The position numbers and the translations under genes were made by a program. From assembly GCF_003611035.1 (NCBI RefSeq), contig NZ_CP030033.1, positions 1,364,001 to 1,428,000 of the forward strand: DNA of 64,000 nucleotides, given 5' to 3'. Source of the stretch: Cryobacterium soli. GTDB lineage: Bacteria; Actinomycetota; Actinomycetes; Actinomycetales; Microbacteriaceae. The notes under the pieces were generated by a model that worked only from the letters and a program-made list of their open reading frames with translations, made no database searches and was not told the origin of the DNA. Positions 34,294 through 42,508 of the stretch are shown here, piece after piece (positions within the stretch are counted from its first letter, which is position 1; each line of letters starts with the position of its first letter).

Positions 34294-35600
34294 CCGCTGC
34301 CCCGCTCGCTCTGCCCGGCGCGGCCGGCGGGCAGCGGGAGCCGCGCTTCGACCAGGAAACCACCGGAGTCCGTCGGCCCGGCGCGCAGCGTGCCACCGAG
34401 CAGTTCGGCGCGTTCCCGCATGCCGAGCAGGCCACCGCCCGGTTCGGCCGGCCGAAGCTGTTCCCCTGGCACGCCAGTGTCGGTGACGGTCAGCAGGTAG
34501 GCGCCCCGGTCGATGCCGAGGTACACGGATGCCTGGTGCGACCGGGAGTGGCGCAACACGTTGGTGAGCGCCTCTTGGCAGATCCGGTAGAGGGCGAGCT
34601 GGGTCGCCGCGGGCGCGGCGCTCTCCACCTCCAGCGCGTTCACGTAGGCGATGTCGAGGCCCTGCGCGCGGAACGAGTCGATCAGCGCCGGGAGTCCGGC
34701 CAGGTCGGGCTCCGGCGTCAACGGCGCGCTGGAAGCCTCTGCGGGGTCTGAACGGAGGATGCCGAGCACTGTGCGCACCTCGTCGAGTGCGTTCTTGCTT
34801 GCAGCCTTGATGTTCGCGAGGGCGTCCGCGGCCTTCTGCGGCTGGCTGTCGATGAGGTGCAGGCCCACTCCGGCTTGCACGTTGATCTGGGACAGCGAAT
34901 GCGCCAGCACGTCGTGCAGCTCACGGGCGATGCGCATCCGCTCCCGTTGTTCGGCCGACAGCCGGCGGTCGTCTGCGCTGCGCCGCTGCTCGAGGATGGT
35001 CTCCCGGCGGCGTCGGAGCGCTTCGCCGGCGGCCATCAGCAGCACCAGCACGAACGTGGTGCCGGCGATCCGGAACGGGTTGAAACTGATCCCCCAGAGT
35101 CCGGCCAGCGCGATGGTGGCCACCCAGGCCAGCGCGACGGATGCGTACACCCAGATCCGCGCGCCCCGCACGATTCCCAGGACGACGGCGAAGGCCAGAG
35201 CGGCGAACGGGGTGACCACGGTGGGCAGGATCAGGATCGGTGCCGCGGCGGCGATGGCGCAGATCATGGCCACCGGGCCGGGAAACCGTCGAGCCATGAT
35301 CAGCGCGAGCGGACCGACGAAGGCCAGCGCGAAGACCAGCAGCGCGGCGGCGGTGAGGCCGGATTCACCGGCACCGGGCAGCGACTCCGCCCAGCGCCGG
35401 TTGCCGAACGGTTCCCCGCCCGCGGGCAGGTTCCACCTCCCCCGCCAGAGCTGGAACGCCGTCGCCGGCACCTGGACGAGCAGCGAGACCACGACAGGCA
35501 GCCAGAGACGCGCGGACGGCGGAAGCCGCTCGCCAGGCCAACCCCGGCGGCGCTCCGGCCAGCCCGAGTCGTACCCCGTCGGATCCGCGGACGATGACAT
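34290..35600 (-). CDS. Sensor histidine kinase, DesK/NarX-type (HisKA_3)
   Basis: 436 residues. The N-terminal half has several membrane segments (WLPVVVSLLVQVPATAF, LTAAALLVFALAFVGPLALI, then paired helices up to residue ~200). The HisKA_3 dimerisation domain contains the phosphorylated His in ARELHDVLAHSLSQINVQ. The ATPase domain has LYRICQEALTNVLRHS (N-box) and PGGGLLGMRERAELLGG (G-box). The signal is unknown; there is no large external domain, so an intramembrane cue is likely. The ATG lies six nt from minus-strand TAGCAT (leaderless), and a perfect 16-bp palindrome lies 67 bp upstream of the ATG. Confidence 0.93.
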   Translation of the reverse strand: MSSSADPTGYDSGWPERRRGWPGERLPPSARLWLPVVVSLLVQVPATAFQLWRGRWNLPAGGEPFGNRRWAESLPGAGESGLTAAALLVFALAFVGPLALIMARRFPGPVAMICAIAAAAPILILPTVVTPFAALAFAVVLGIVRGARIWVYASVALAWVATIALAGLWGISFNPFRIAGTTFVLVLLMAAGEALRRRRETILEQRRSADDRRLSAEQRERMRIARELHDVLAHSLSQINVQAGVGLHLIDSQPQKAADALANIKAASKNALDEVRTVLGILRSDPAEASSAPLTPEPDLAGLPALIDSFRAQGLDIAYVNALEVESAAPAATQLALYRICQEALTNVLRHSRSHQASVYLGIDRGAYLLTVTDTGVPGEQLRPAEPGGGLLGMRERAELLGGTLRAGPTDSGGFLVEARLPLPAGRAGQSERGSG

Positions 35601-35606
35601 GTTCCG

Positions 35607-35612
35607 ATGCTA
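35607..35612 (-). promoter_or_regulatory. -10 element (TAGCAT), leaderless promoter of the histidine kinase gene
   Basis: Minus-strand TAGCAT (35612-35607) ends six nt before the ATG at 35600. Confidence 0.5.
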
Positions 35613-35666
35613 CGTCCGCTCGCGCCGTGACGAGTTCGCCCCGGGGAGCGCAGTGCCGCGGCCGGG

Positions 35667-35682
35667 TACTCCCGTGGGAGTA
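35667..35682. promoter_or_regulatory. Perfect 16-bp palindrome, likely response-regulator operator
   Basis: TACTCCCGTGGGAGTA is a perfect inverted repeat with a GT centre. It sits 55 bp upstream of the -10 of the histidine kinase gene and just after the rseP stop. This position and symmetry fit an activator site of the NarL family. A 13/16 match precedes the downstream SHOCT gene. Confidence 0.6.
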
Positions 35683-35695
35683 GACCGGCGCGTGG

Positions 35696-37066
35696 TCAGC
35701 CGAAGAGGTTGATCGGCTTGACGATGTCGGCGTAGACCAGCAGCAGCGTCATGCCGCCGAGCACCACGGCCACCGCCAGGGTCAGCGGCATCAGCTTGGC
35801 CGTGTCGACGGGCCCGGGGTCGCGGCGCTTGAACAGCTTCGCGAACCAGCGGCGGATGCCTTCCCAGAGCGCGCCGGCCACGTGGCCGCCGTCCAGCGGC
35901 ATGAGCGGCACCAGGTTGAAGACGAACAGGGCGATGTTCAGCGACGCGAGCAGCCCGATCAGGCTGGCGGCCTTGCTGGCGAGCGGGATCGTGTCGACGC
36001 TGGCGATCTCACCGGCGACCCGGCCGACGCCCACGACGCTGATCGGTCCGTTCGGGTCGCGCTCCCCCGGCCCGAACGCGGCGTTGGCCACGTCGATCAG
36101 GCGCTGCGGCAGGTTGAGGATCATGTGGAAGACGCCGGAGATGTTCTCGCCGACGGCGGGCAGCACAGCGGATGCCGGCTGCGGCACGAGTTCGCCGGCC
36201 GGGCCGATGCCGACGAAGCCGACCTCGGTGGTTTCCTGAGCGCCGCCGGCGTCGGTGACGACGTTGCCGTCGGCATCCGTCACGTAACGCTCGGTGAGCT
36301 TGGGGGTGATCACGAGGGTCTGCTGGGCGCCGTCGCGTTCGACGATGACCTGCAGCGGCGTGCCGGAAGATTCGCGGATGATCGCGGTGGACTGGTCCCA
36401 GCTGGTGATGGCGGTGCCGTCGATGCTCACCAGACGGTCGCCGGGCTTGAGGCCGGCGGCGGCTCCCGGAGCGGCTTCGTCGCCCTCCGCGCAGGTCTGC
36501 CGGTCGCTGGTGGCCGGCAGCACGCAGGCGCTGACGCTGCCCACGGTGGTGCTGGCCTGGGTGGTGCCGAAGCCCATCAGCAGCACCGCGAAGAGCACCA
36601 CGGCTATGAGCAGGTTCATCGTGGGCCCGCCGAGCATGATGATGACGCGCTTGTAGACCGGGAGGCGGTAGAAGGCGCGGTGATCCTCGCCCTCGCCGAT
36701 GGTGTCGGCGCTGGCCTGCCGGGCCTCAGCGGCCATGGTGCTGCGGGCGGCGGGGGCCGGTTCGCCCTCCTGCACCAGCTGGTTGAAGAAGCCGGTGCTG
36801 TTGTTGCGCGCGGAGCCGTCCTTGGCGGGCGGGAACATGCCGATCATCGAGATGTAGCCGCCGAGAGGGATGGCCTTGACGCCGTACTCGGTCTCGCCCT
36901 TCTTCTTGGACCACATGGTGGGGCCGAACCCGATCATGTACTGGGTGACCTTAACCCCGAACAGCTTGGCCGGCACCAGGTGCCCGATCTCGTGCAGGCC
37001 GATGGAGAGCGCGAGGCCCACGACGACCACGGCTACGCCCAAGATGTACAACAGCACGGTTTCCAC
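35696..37066 (-). CDS. rseP: Site-2 intramembrane metalloprotease RseP (M50)
   Basis: 456 residues. The zinc-binding motif is HEIGH (residues 25-29) in the first helix, and the second active-site motif MPLDGGH lies in the C-terminal part. A PDZ domain (AAGLKPGDRLVSIDGTAIT) occupies about residues 200-260. Between the motif helices is a soluble Ala/Arg/Asp-rich loop (~70-130). RseP cleaves membrane-anchored anti-sigma or similar proteins within the membrane. A GTG at 37066 lies six nt from minus-strand TAATGT. In many bacteria dxr and ispG flank this gene; here the three are spread over 9 kb with other genes between. Confidence 0.95.
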   Translation of the reverse strand: METVLLYILGVAVVVVGLALSIGLHEIGHLVPAKLFGVKVTQYMIGFGPTMWSKKKGETEYGVKAIPLGGYISMIGMFPPAKDGSARNNSTGFFNQLVQEGEPAPAARSTMAAEARQASADTIGEGEDHRAFYRLPVYKRVIIMLGGPTMNLLIAVVLFAVLLMGFGTTQASTTVGSVSACVLPATSDRQTCAEGDEAAPGAAAGLKPGDRLVSIDGTAITSWDQSTAIIRESSGTPLQVIVERDGAQQTLVITPKLTERYVTDADGNVVTDAGGAQETTEVGFVGIGPAGELVPQPASAVLPAVGENISGVFHMILNLPQRLIDVANAAFGPGERDPNGPISVVGVGRVAGEIASVDTIPLASKAASLIGLLASLNIALFVFNLVPLMPLDGGHVAGALWEGIRRWFAKLFKRRDPGPVDTAKLMPLTLAVAVVLGGMTLLLVYADIVKPINLFG

Positions 37067-37072
37067 ATCCGT

Positions 37073-37078
37073 ACATTA
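37073..37078 (-). promoter_or_regulatory. -10 element (TAATGT), leaderless promoter of rseP
   Basis: Minus-strand TAATGT (37078-37073) ends six nt before the GTG at 37066. Confidence 0.5.
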
Positions 37079-37179
37079 GCCTTTTCTAGCTGCAAGGCGG
37101 CTGGTCGTTGACTGGCACCGGTCCCTGCGTCAAGAATTGCTCCGTACCCGCTTGCTCCCCGCCCTCTTGGAGGCCTTCC

Positions 37180-38544
37180 CTGTCTGCACCGACCGAGCCG
37201 CTTCGTGACGAGTCACGATCCGACAGCCTGATCGGGCTGACCCTGGCGGACAGGTTCACCCTCGACAGGCTGATCGGCACCGGCGGCATGGCCACGGTCT
37301 ACCAGGCCACCGATGTCTCCCTGGGCCGCACCGTGGCGGTCAAACTGTTCCGGATGGACACCGCTGACGGCTCCGGGCCCCAGCGGCAGAGCGGCGAAGT
37401 GATGGTGCTGGCCAGCCTCAACCACTTCGCGTTGGTCACCCTGTTCGACGCCGGCACCGAACAGCTCGACGGTGTCAGCCGGTCGTTCATCGTGATGGAG
37501 TACGTCGACGGCTCCGACCTGCGCAGCCGCATCGCCGACGGTGCGCTCCCCGCGGCCGAGGTCGCCCGGATGGGCGCGGACCTGGCCGAGGCGTTGCACT
37601 ATGTGCACGCCAGGGGAATCATCCACCGCGACATCAAGCCCGCCAACGTGCTCCTGGCACCGTCCGACTTTCCCGGCCGGGTCTCGCACGCCAAGCTGGC
37701 CGACTTCGGCATTGCCCGGCTGATCGACGCCACCCACCTCACCAGCACCGGGGCCGTGCTCGGCACCGCCGGGTACCTCAGCCCGGAGCAGGCGATGGGC
37801 CACCCGATCGGGCCGCCCAGTGATGTGTACTCCCTCGGTCTGGTGCTGCTCGAGGCCGTCACCGGTGTGCGCAGCTACCCGGGCACGGCCATCGAGTCGG
37901 CTATGGCCCGGTTGCAGCGTCAACCCGAGATCCCCGCCGAACTCGGCGCCGCGTGGCACGATGTTCTGACCGGCATGACGGCCCGCGAACCCGCCGACCG
38001 CATGTCGTCAGCGGATGCTGCGGTGCGCTTGCGCGAACTGGTCCCGTTGGAGACCTTCGAGGCTGGAGAGTCCACCTGGGCCCCGGCGCCGACCGGTGCG
38101 CCCACGGACGGGGCAACCGAGGTGCAGACGGAACTCCTCGAGCGCACGGAGGCCGTTGAGCGCACCCAGGCCGTGGATGCACCCACCCGCCGTCTGCCTG
38201 CATCCGGAGGCGACGATGTCACCCGGGCGTTCACCGCGGTCGGCTCGGCCGGCACGTCCGACACCGGAGCGACGACGGTCGAGCTCAGGCCGAACGCGGG
38301 GCATCGGCCCCAGCAGTCCGCCCCGGCCGCTCGAGCCTCAACCTGGCCGCGTGCCGCACTCCGGAGCGCCGCCCGGCGTCCCCGCCTGCTGATCATCGCG
38401 GCCGTGGTCACGTTGACCGCGGTTCTCGCCCTGGTCTTCCTGGTGCAGCCGAACGACCCGGCACCCGAACCGCCCGCCTATCCCGCTGTCGACGGCGACC
38501 TCGGCACCCACCTGCAGCAGCTCCAGGAGAGCGTGACCCCATGA
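37180..38544 (+). CDS. Membrane-anchored Ser/Thr protein kinase (PknB-type catalytic domain)
   Basis: 454 residues if it starts at CTG 37180 (MSAPTEPLRD), which has a perfect GGAGG six nt upstream. An in-frame TTG at 37108 would add 24 Cys/Pro-rich residues. Hanks kinase domain: P-loop LIGTGGMATVY, ATP-anchoring Lys55 in VAVKLF, HRDIKPAN with His149 and Asp151, and DFG (Asp175), with the activation loop ending LGTAGYLSPEQA. A Pro/Thr/Ala-rich linker (~290-400) follows, then one membrane helix (LLIIAAVVTLTAVLALVFLV, ~405-424) and a ~30-residue external tail. There are no PASTA repeats. The stop overlaps the next gene (ATGA), a lipoprotein, which is its likely partner. Divergent from rseP. Confidence 0.85.
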   Translation: MSAPTEPLRDESRSDSLIGLTLADRFTLDRLIGTGGMATVYQATDVSLGRTVAVKLFRMDTADGSGPQRQSGEVMVLASLNHFALVTLFDAGTEQLDGVSRSFIVMEYVDGSDLRSRIADGALPAAEVARMGADLAEALHYVHARGIIHRDIKPANVLLAPSDFPGRVSHAKLADFGIARLIDATHLTSTGAVLGTAGYLSPEQAMGHPIGPPSDVYSLGLVLLEAVTGVRSYPGTAIESAMARLQRQPEIPAELGAAWHDVLTGMTAREPADRMSSADAAVRLRELVPLETFEAGESTWAPAPTGAPTDGATEVQTELLERTEAVERTQAVDAPTRRLPASGGDDVTRAFTAVGSAGTSDTGATTVELRPNAGHRPQQSAPAARASTWPRAALRSAARRPRLLIIAAVVTLTAVLALVFLVQPNDPAPEPPAYPAVDGDLGTHLQQLQESVTP

Positions 38545-39047
38545 GCGCCACCCGGAAATTCCTGCCCAGACTCGTCGTCGTGCTGGCCGGCGTCGGCCTG
38601 GCCTGCGGCATGCTCGCCGGGTGCGCCGCGGCGCCGTCGGCGCTGCACGCCGATGCCGCGAGCGAGTTGAAGAGCGGCGTTCTGGCCGTCAGCACGGCCG
38701 CCGCCGCGGGCGACTACACCTCGGCGCAGACCGCCCTCGACACCCTGCGCGAGAGCCTGGCCGACGCCTCGGCTGCCGACACCGTCACGGCGGCGCGGGC
38801 CGCAGAGATCCAGGCGGCCATCGACCTCGTCGCGGCCGACCTCGCATCGTCCATCGCCGCGAGCACCCCGGTCGAGACCGCCCCGGTCGAAACCACCCCG
38901 GTCGAGACCACCGCGCCGGAGCCCGTGAGCACCGACGACGATCCAGAGGAGGCGCCTGAGGGGCCCAAGGGCCCGGACAAATCCGACGACTCCGGCCCGG
39001 ACAAGCCTCAGAAGGGCGCCTGCGAAAAGAAGGGCAAGTGCGACTAG
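38541..39047 (+). CDS. Lipoprotein translationally coupled to the kinase gene
   Basis: 168 residues. The signal peptide has a basic start, a hydrophobic core (VVVLAGVGLACGML) and a lipobox LAGC, so the mature protein would be lipid-anchored. Residues ~40-110 are Ala/Asp/Leu-rich and predicted helical (ASELKSGVLAVSTAAAAGDY). The C-terminal third is disordered: a Pro/Val/Glu/Thr tract (TPVETAPVETTPVETTAPEP), then acidic and finally Lys-rich with two Cys (GACEKKGKCD). No family recognised. Coupling to the kinase (ATGA overlap) suggests a sensor or a substrate of the external side. Confidence 0.75.
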   Translation: MSATRKFLPRLVVVLAGVGLACGMLAGCAAAPSALHADAASELKSGVLAVSTAAAAGDYTSAQTALDTLRESLADASAADTVTAARAAEIQAAIDLVAADLASSIAASTPVETAPVETTPVETTAPEPVSTDDDPEEAPEGPKGPDKSDDSGPDKPQKGACEKKGKCD

Positions 39048-39133
39048 AAGACGCCCGCACCTGCTAGACAGTCCTCAGCACCTGATCGTGGTCCACGCCC
39101 CACACGTCCGACCCCACAGCCAGGAGGATTCTC

Positions 39134-40051
39134 ATGCCCCAGCACCTTGTCGTCGGAGCCGGTTGGATCGGCAGCGAGTTGGCTCGCCAATTGGTGGCTC
39201 GTGGCGATGACGTGACTGTCGCCACCCGCTCGGGCACCGCCCTCGCCGGTGCCACGGCGCGCTCCCTCGACGCCTCCGATCCGGTGGCCTTCTGCCTGGC
39301 GGCCGAGCGCGCCCAGACCATCTTCCTGTGCACCAACCCGCCTTACCCGGACTGGGCCCGGCGCTGGCCGCCGGTGTTCGCGGCCGCGATCGCGGCGGCA
39401 TCCGTGTCGGGCGCGAACCTCGTGGTGATGGGCAACCTCTACCCCTATGGCTCGCCCGCCGGAGCGATGACCGAGCACTCCCCCGAGACCACGACCGAGA
39501 CCAAGGGCATGATCCGCCGGGACGGCTGGCGCCGGGTGCTCGACGCGCACGAACGGGGCGAGATCCGGGCCGTTGAGGTGCGCGCGAGCGACTACTTCGG
39601 CGCCGGGGTGCGCGGCACCGCCCATCTGGGCCAGGCGTTCTTCAGCGCCGTGCTGGCCTCGAAGACCGCCAGGGGGGTCGGTCGGCCCGACCTCGTGCAC
39701 AGCTGGAGCTTCATCCCGGATATCGCCGCCACCATGGTCGCCGCGGCCGACTATAGGGGCTCGTGGGGACGCGTCTGGCACGTGCCGAGCGGGGCATACA
39801 GCCGTACCGATATCGCCGCCCAGCTCAACGCGCGCTACGGCACGCACGGCACGGTCGCCGGGTACCCGCAGTGGATGCTGCGCTCGCTCGGCGCGGTGAG
39901 CCCGCTGATGCGCGAGGTGTACCACTCCAGCTATCAGTTCCTGGTGCCGTACGTGATCGATTCGGCCGAGTCCGAGCGGGAACTCGGCATCCGCGCGACG
40001 CCATGGGACGAGGCGCTGGTCACCGTGGCGGAGAGCTACCGCGCCCGGTAG
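39134..40051 (+). CDS. NAD-dependent epimerase/dehydratase-type protein
   Basis: 305 residues of the extended/atypical SDR class. Rossmann motif VVGAGWIGSELARQLVARG near the N-terminus; NLYPYG at residue ~105 takes the place of part of the catalytic YxxxK region. GTLE-type motifs are missing. AGGAGG stands 7 nt before the ATG. It has no close functional partner here, being between the kinase-lipoprotein pair and dxr (opposite strand). The substrate is unknown. Confidence 0.82.
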   Translation: MPQHLVVGAGWIGSELARQLVARGDDVTVATRSGTALAGATARSLDASDPVAFCLAAERAQTIFLCTNPPYPDWARRWPPVFAAAIAAASVSGANLVVMGNLYPYGSPAGAMTEHSPETTTETKGMIRRDGWRRVLDAHERGEIRAVEVRASDYFGAGVRGTAHLGQAFFSAVLASKTARGVGRPDLVHSWSFIPDIAATMVAAADYRGSWGRVWHVPSGAYSRTDIAAQLNARYGTHGTVAGYPQWMLRSLGAVSPLMREVYHSSYQFLVPYVIDSAESERELGIRATPWDEALVTVAESYRAR

Positions 40052-40074
40052 CCGGGCTCAGCAGCCGGGCTCGG

Positions 40075-41163
40075 TCAGCGGCCGATGGCGTCGATGATGG
40101 TGTCGGCGGAGGCGCGGGCCCACCGCTCAGCCTCGGCGAGCGAGTCCAGGGTCAGCTCGCCCTGGGTCTCGTGGGCCTCGACGACCCGCTGCACGGTGTC
40201 GACGATGTCGAGGTAGCCGATCCGCCCGGCGTGGAAGGCCAGCACGGCCTGCTCGTTCGACGCGTTGAACACCGCAGGGTAGGTTCCGCGTGCCCGGCCG
40301 ACCTGCTTGGCGAGCTCCACCGCAGGGAACGCGTCGTCGTCGAGTGGCTCGAACGTCCAGGTGTGCGGCGTGGTCCAGTCGATGGGCACGCCGACCGCTG
40401 CCACCCGGTTCGGCCAGTCCAGGCCCAGCGAGATGGGCAGACGCATGTTCGGCGGCGATGCCTGGGCGATGGTGGAGCCGTCGATGAATTCGACCATCGA
40501 GTGGATGAGCGACTGCGGGTGCACGACGACGTCGATCCGGTCGTAGGGCACGTCGAAGAGCAGGTGGGCCTCGATGATCTCGAGCCCCTTGTTCACCAGG
40601 GTGGCCGAGTTGGTGGTGATGACCAGGCCCATGTCCCAGGTGGGGTGGGCGAGGGCTTCCCGCGGGGTCACGTTCGCCAGTTCGGCGCGGGAGCGGCCGC
40701 GGAACGGTCCGCCGGAGGCCGTGAGCACCAGGCGGCGCACCTCGTCGGCGGTGCCGGAGCGCAGGGCCTGCGCGATGGCGGAGTGCTCGGAGTCGACCGG
40801 CACGATCTGGCCGGGCGCGGCGAGCGCCTTGACCAGGTCGCCGCCCACGATGAGGGATTCCTTGTTCGCCAACGCCAGCGTGCGGCCGGCCGTGAGCGCG
40901 GCGAGGGTCGGGCCCAGCCCCACCGATCCGGTGATGCCGTTGAGCACGACGTCGGCGTCGACATCCCGCACCAGCTGTTCGGCCTCGGCGGCGCCCACCG
41001 CGGTGTCGTCCACGTTGAACTCCGCGGCCTGTTCGGCCAGGAGCTCCCGGTTGCTGCCGGCCGACAGGCCGACCACCTCGAAGCGGGTGGGATTGGCCTT
41101 GATGACGTCGAGCGCCTGGGTTCCGATCGAGCCCGTGGACCCGAGAATGATGATTCGCTGCAC
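40075..41163 (-). CDS. dxr: 1-deoxy-D-xylulose-5-phosphate reductoisomerase
   Basis: 362 residues. Dxr converts DXP into MEP with NADPH, the committed step of the non-mevalonate isoprenoid pathway. NADPH motif [14 protein letters not shown] is at residues 8-21. Metal/substrate motifs: [24 protein letters not shown] and [10 protein letters not shown]. The C-terminal [16 protein letters not shown] (NAANE-type) is typical. The GTG at 41163 lies six nt from minus-strand TAGCAT. ispG, another enzyme of the pathway, lies 7 kb downstream on the same strand. Confidence 0.96.
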   Translation of the reverse strand: MQRIIILGSTGSIGTQALDVIKANPTRFEVVGLSAGSNRELLAEQAAEFNVDDTAVGAAEAEQLVRDVDADVVLNGITGSVGLGPTLAALTAGRTLALANKESLIVGGDLVKALAAPGQIVPVDSEHSAIAQALRSGTADEVRRLVLTASGGPFRGRSRAELANVTPREALAHPTWDMGLVITTNSATLVNKGLEIIEAHLLFDVPYDRIDVVVHPQSLIHSMVEFIDGSTIAQASPPNMRLPISLGLDWPNRVAAVGVPIDWTTPHTWTFEPLDDDAFPAVELAKQVGRARGTYPAVFNASNEQAVLAFHAGRIGYLDIVDTVQRVVEAHETQGELTLDSLAEAERWARASADTIIDAIGR

Positions 41164-41169
41164 GAGCCC

Positions 41170-41175
41170 ATGCTA
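41170..41175 (-). promoter_or_regulatory. -10 element (TAGCAT), leaderless promoter of dxr
   Basis: Minus-strand TAGCAT (41175-41170) ends six nt before the GTG at 41163. Confidence 0.5.
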
Positions 41176-41218
41176 GGCGCACCGCTCACATATGCCGGGC
41201 CGCGACTGACCCGCGCTG

Positions 41219-41224
41219 TAGGGT
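41219..41224 (+). promoter_or_regulatory. -10 element (TAGGGT), leaderless promoter of plsC-like gene
   Basis: TAGGGT ends six nt before the GTG at 41231. Confidence 0.5.
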
Positions 41225-41230
41225 CGTTGA

Positions 41231-42061
41231 GTGACCGGAGCAAAGCACGACCCAGCATCCGAGCCCGAAACCGCGCCGGATGCCCCCGTCGAACAGGTGC
41301 CGGCCGCCGACGAGATCGTCGAGCTGACCGCCAAGCCCAAGCGGCCCGGGTTCGTCTACTTCCTCGGCTACGGCATCATGGCGCCCATCGCGCGCCTGGT
41401 CTTCCGTCCCCGCATCACCGGCAAGGAGAACATCCCTCGCGAGGGCCGGGTGATCCTGGCCAGCAACCACCTGTCGTTCATCGACAGCATCGTCATCCCG
41501 CTCACCGCGCCACGCCGGGTGCAGTTCCTGGCCAAGTCCACCTACTTCACCGGCACCGGGTTCAAGGGCTGGGTGTCACGCCAGTTCTTCACCTCGATCG
41601 GCGCCATCGGCGTGGAACGCGGCGCGGGCCAGGCCGCCCAGGTGGCCCTCGACGCCGGCAAGGAGGTGCTCGACGTGGACGGCGCCTTCGCGATCTACCC
41701 GGAGGGCACCCGCTCCCTCGACGGCCGGCTCTACCGCGGCCGCACCGGCGTGGCCTGGCTGGCCCTCACCACCGGCGCCGTGGTCGTGCCCGTCGGACTG
41801 ATCGGCACGCAGGAGATCATGCCGGTGGGCTCGAAGATGCCGCGCATCCGCCGCATCAGCGTGAAGTTCGGCGAGCCGATCGACGTGAGCGTGCACGGCA
41901 CCGCCGACTCCGGCCGGGCCCGCCGCAAGGCCACCGACGACATCATGGCCGCGATCCACGGCCTGACCGGGCAGGAACTGGCGCACAGCTACAACGAGTC
42001 GCCGCCGACCACGGTGGCCCAGCGCGTCAAGCGCGCCATCTGGTGGCGCGAACGGCGCTAG
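41231..42061 (+). CDS. 1-acyl-sn-glycerol-3-phosphate acyltransferase (PlsC family)
   Basis: 276 residues. The acyltransferase motifs are clear: motif I NHLSFID (H-x4-D), motif II region around TYFTGTGFKGW, motif III YPEGTRS, and motif IV near VVPVGLIGTQEIMP. A hydrophobic patch (GFVYFLGYGIMAPIARLVF) precedes motif I and probably sits at the membrane. The first ~35 residues are acidic and disordered. The family acylates lysophosphatidic acid to phosphatidic acid in phospholipid synthesis; which acyl donor is used cannot be seen. Confidence 0.93.
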   Translation: MTGAKHDPASEPETAPDAPVEQVPAADEIVELTAKPKRPGFVYFLGYGIMAPIARLVFRPRITGKENIPREGRVILASNHLSFIDSIVIPLTAPRRVQFLAKSTYFTGTGFKGWVSRQFFTSIGAIGVERGAGQAAQVALDAGKEVLDVDGAFAIYPEGTRSLDGRLYRGRTGVAWLALTTGAVVVPVGLIGTQEIMPVGSKMPRIRRISVKFGEPIDVSVHGTADSGRARRKATDDIMAAIHGLTGQELAHSYNESPPTTVAQRVKRAIWWRERR

Positions 42062-42113
42062 TAGAGGCCCCGCCGGCTTCACACTTAGCCCTTGCGCTCA
42101 GTGATGGGCCTCG

Positions 42114-42126
42114 GCTAACTTAGCCG
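42114..42126. promoter_or_regulatory. arsR (42128) operator overlapping its -10
   Basis: GGCTAA-C-TTAGCC (42114-42126) is a perfect palindrome. The -10 TAACTT (42116-42121) lies inside it, and its end is six nt before the ATG at 42128 (leaderless). ACTTAGCC also occurs at 42083-42090. The position suits autorepression by the ArsR protein. Confidence 0.65.
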
Positions 42127-42127
42127 C

Positions 42128-42508
42128 ATGGCTCAGCTTTTCTCCGCGCTCGACGGTGTCTTCCAGGCCCTCTCCGACCCCACCCGCCGGGCGGTTCTGG
42201 GCCGGCTCGGCTCCGGGCCGGCCAGCATCGGCGAGCTGGCCGCGCCCTTCGACATGGCCCTGCCGTCGTTCATGAAGCACATCGGTTACCTCGAACGGGC
42301 CGGCCTGATCCGCACCCGCAAGACCGGGCGGGTGCGCATCTGCACGATCGAGCGCGACACGTTCACCCTGATGGAGAGCTGGCTCGACGAGCAGCGCCGC
42401 ATCTGGGAGGGCCGCACCGATCGTCTCGACCGGTTCGCCACCTCCCCCACCTCCCCCACCACCGACCCGGCCACCGACCCCAGCCGCGACAAGGAGACCC
42501 CCGCATGA
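42128..42508 (+). CDS. ArsR-family winged-helix regulator paired with SRPBCC protein
   Basis: 126 residues. The winged helix-turn-helix covers residues ~10-90: FQALSDPTRRAVLGRLGSG, then MKHIGYLERAGLIRTRKTG. No Cys-pair metal site is visible (no CxC), so it is not an arsenic or metal sensor of the classic type. The C-terminal ~30 residues are Thr/Pro/Asp-rich with a TSPTSPTTDPATDP tract. The next gene starts inside its stop (ATGA). ArsR-SRPBCC pairs are frequent in actinobacteria, with unknown ligand. Confidence 0.9.
   Translation: MAQLFSALDGVFQALSDPTRRAVLGRLGSGPASIGELAAPFDMALPSFMKHIGYLERAGLIRTRKTGRVRICTIERDTFTLMESWLDEQRRIWEGRTDRLDRFATSPTSPTTDPATDPSRDKETPA

Noticed and set aside
39763..42123. 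786-residue plus-strand frame over dxr and plsC
   Set aside because: It is a +1/antisense shadow of dxr and plsC-like genes, both of which are well supported.
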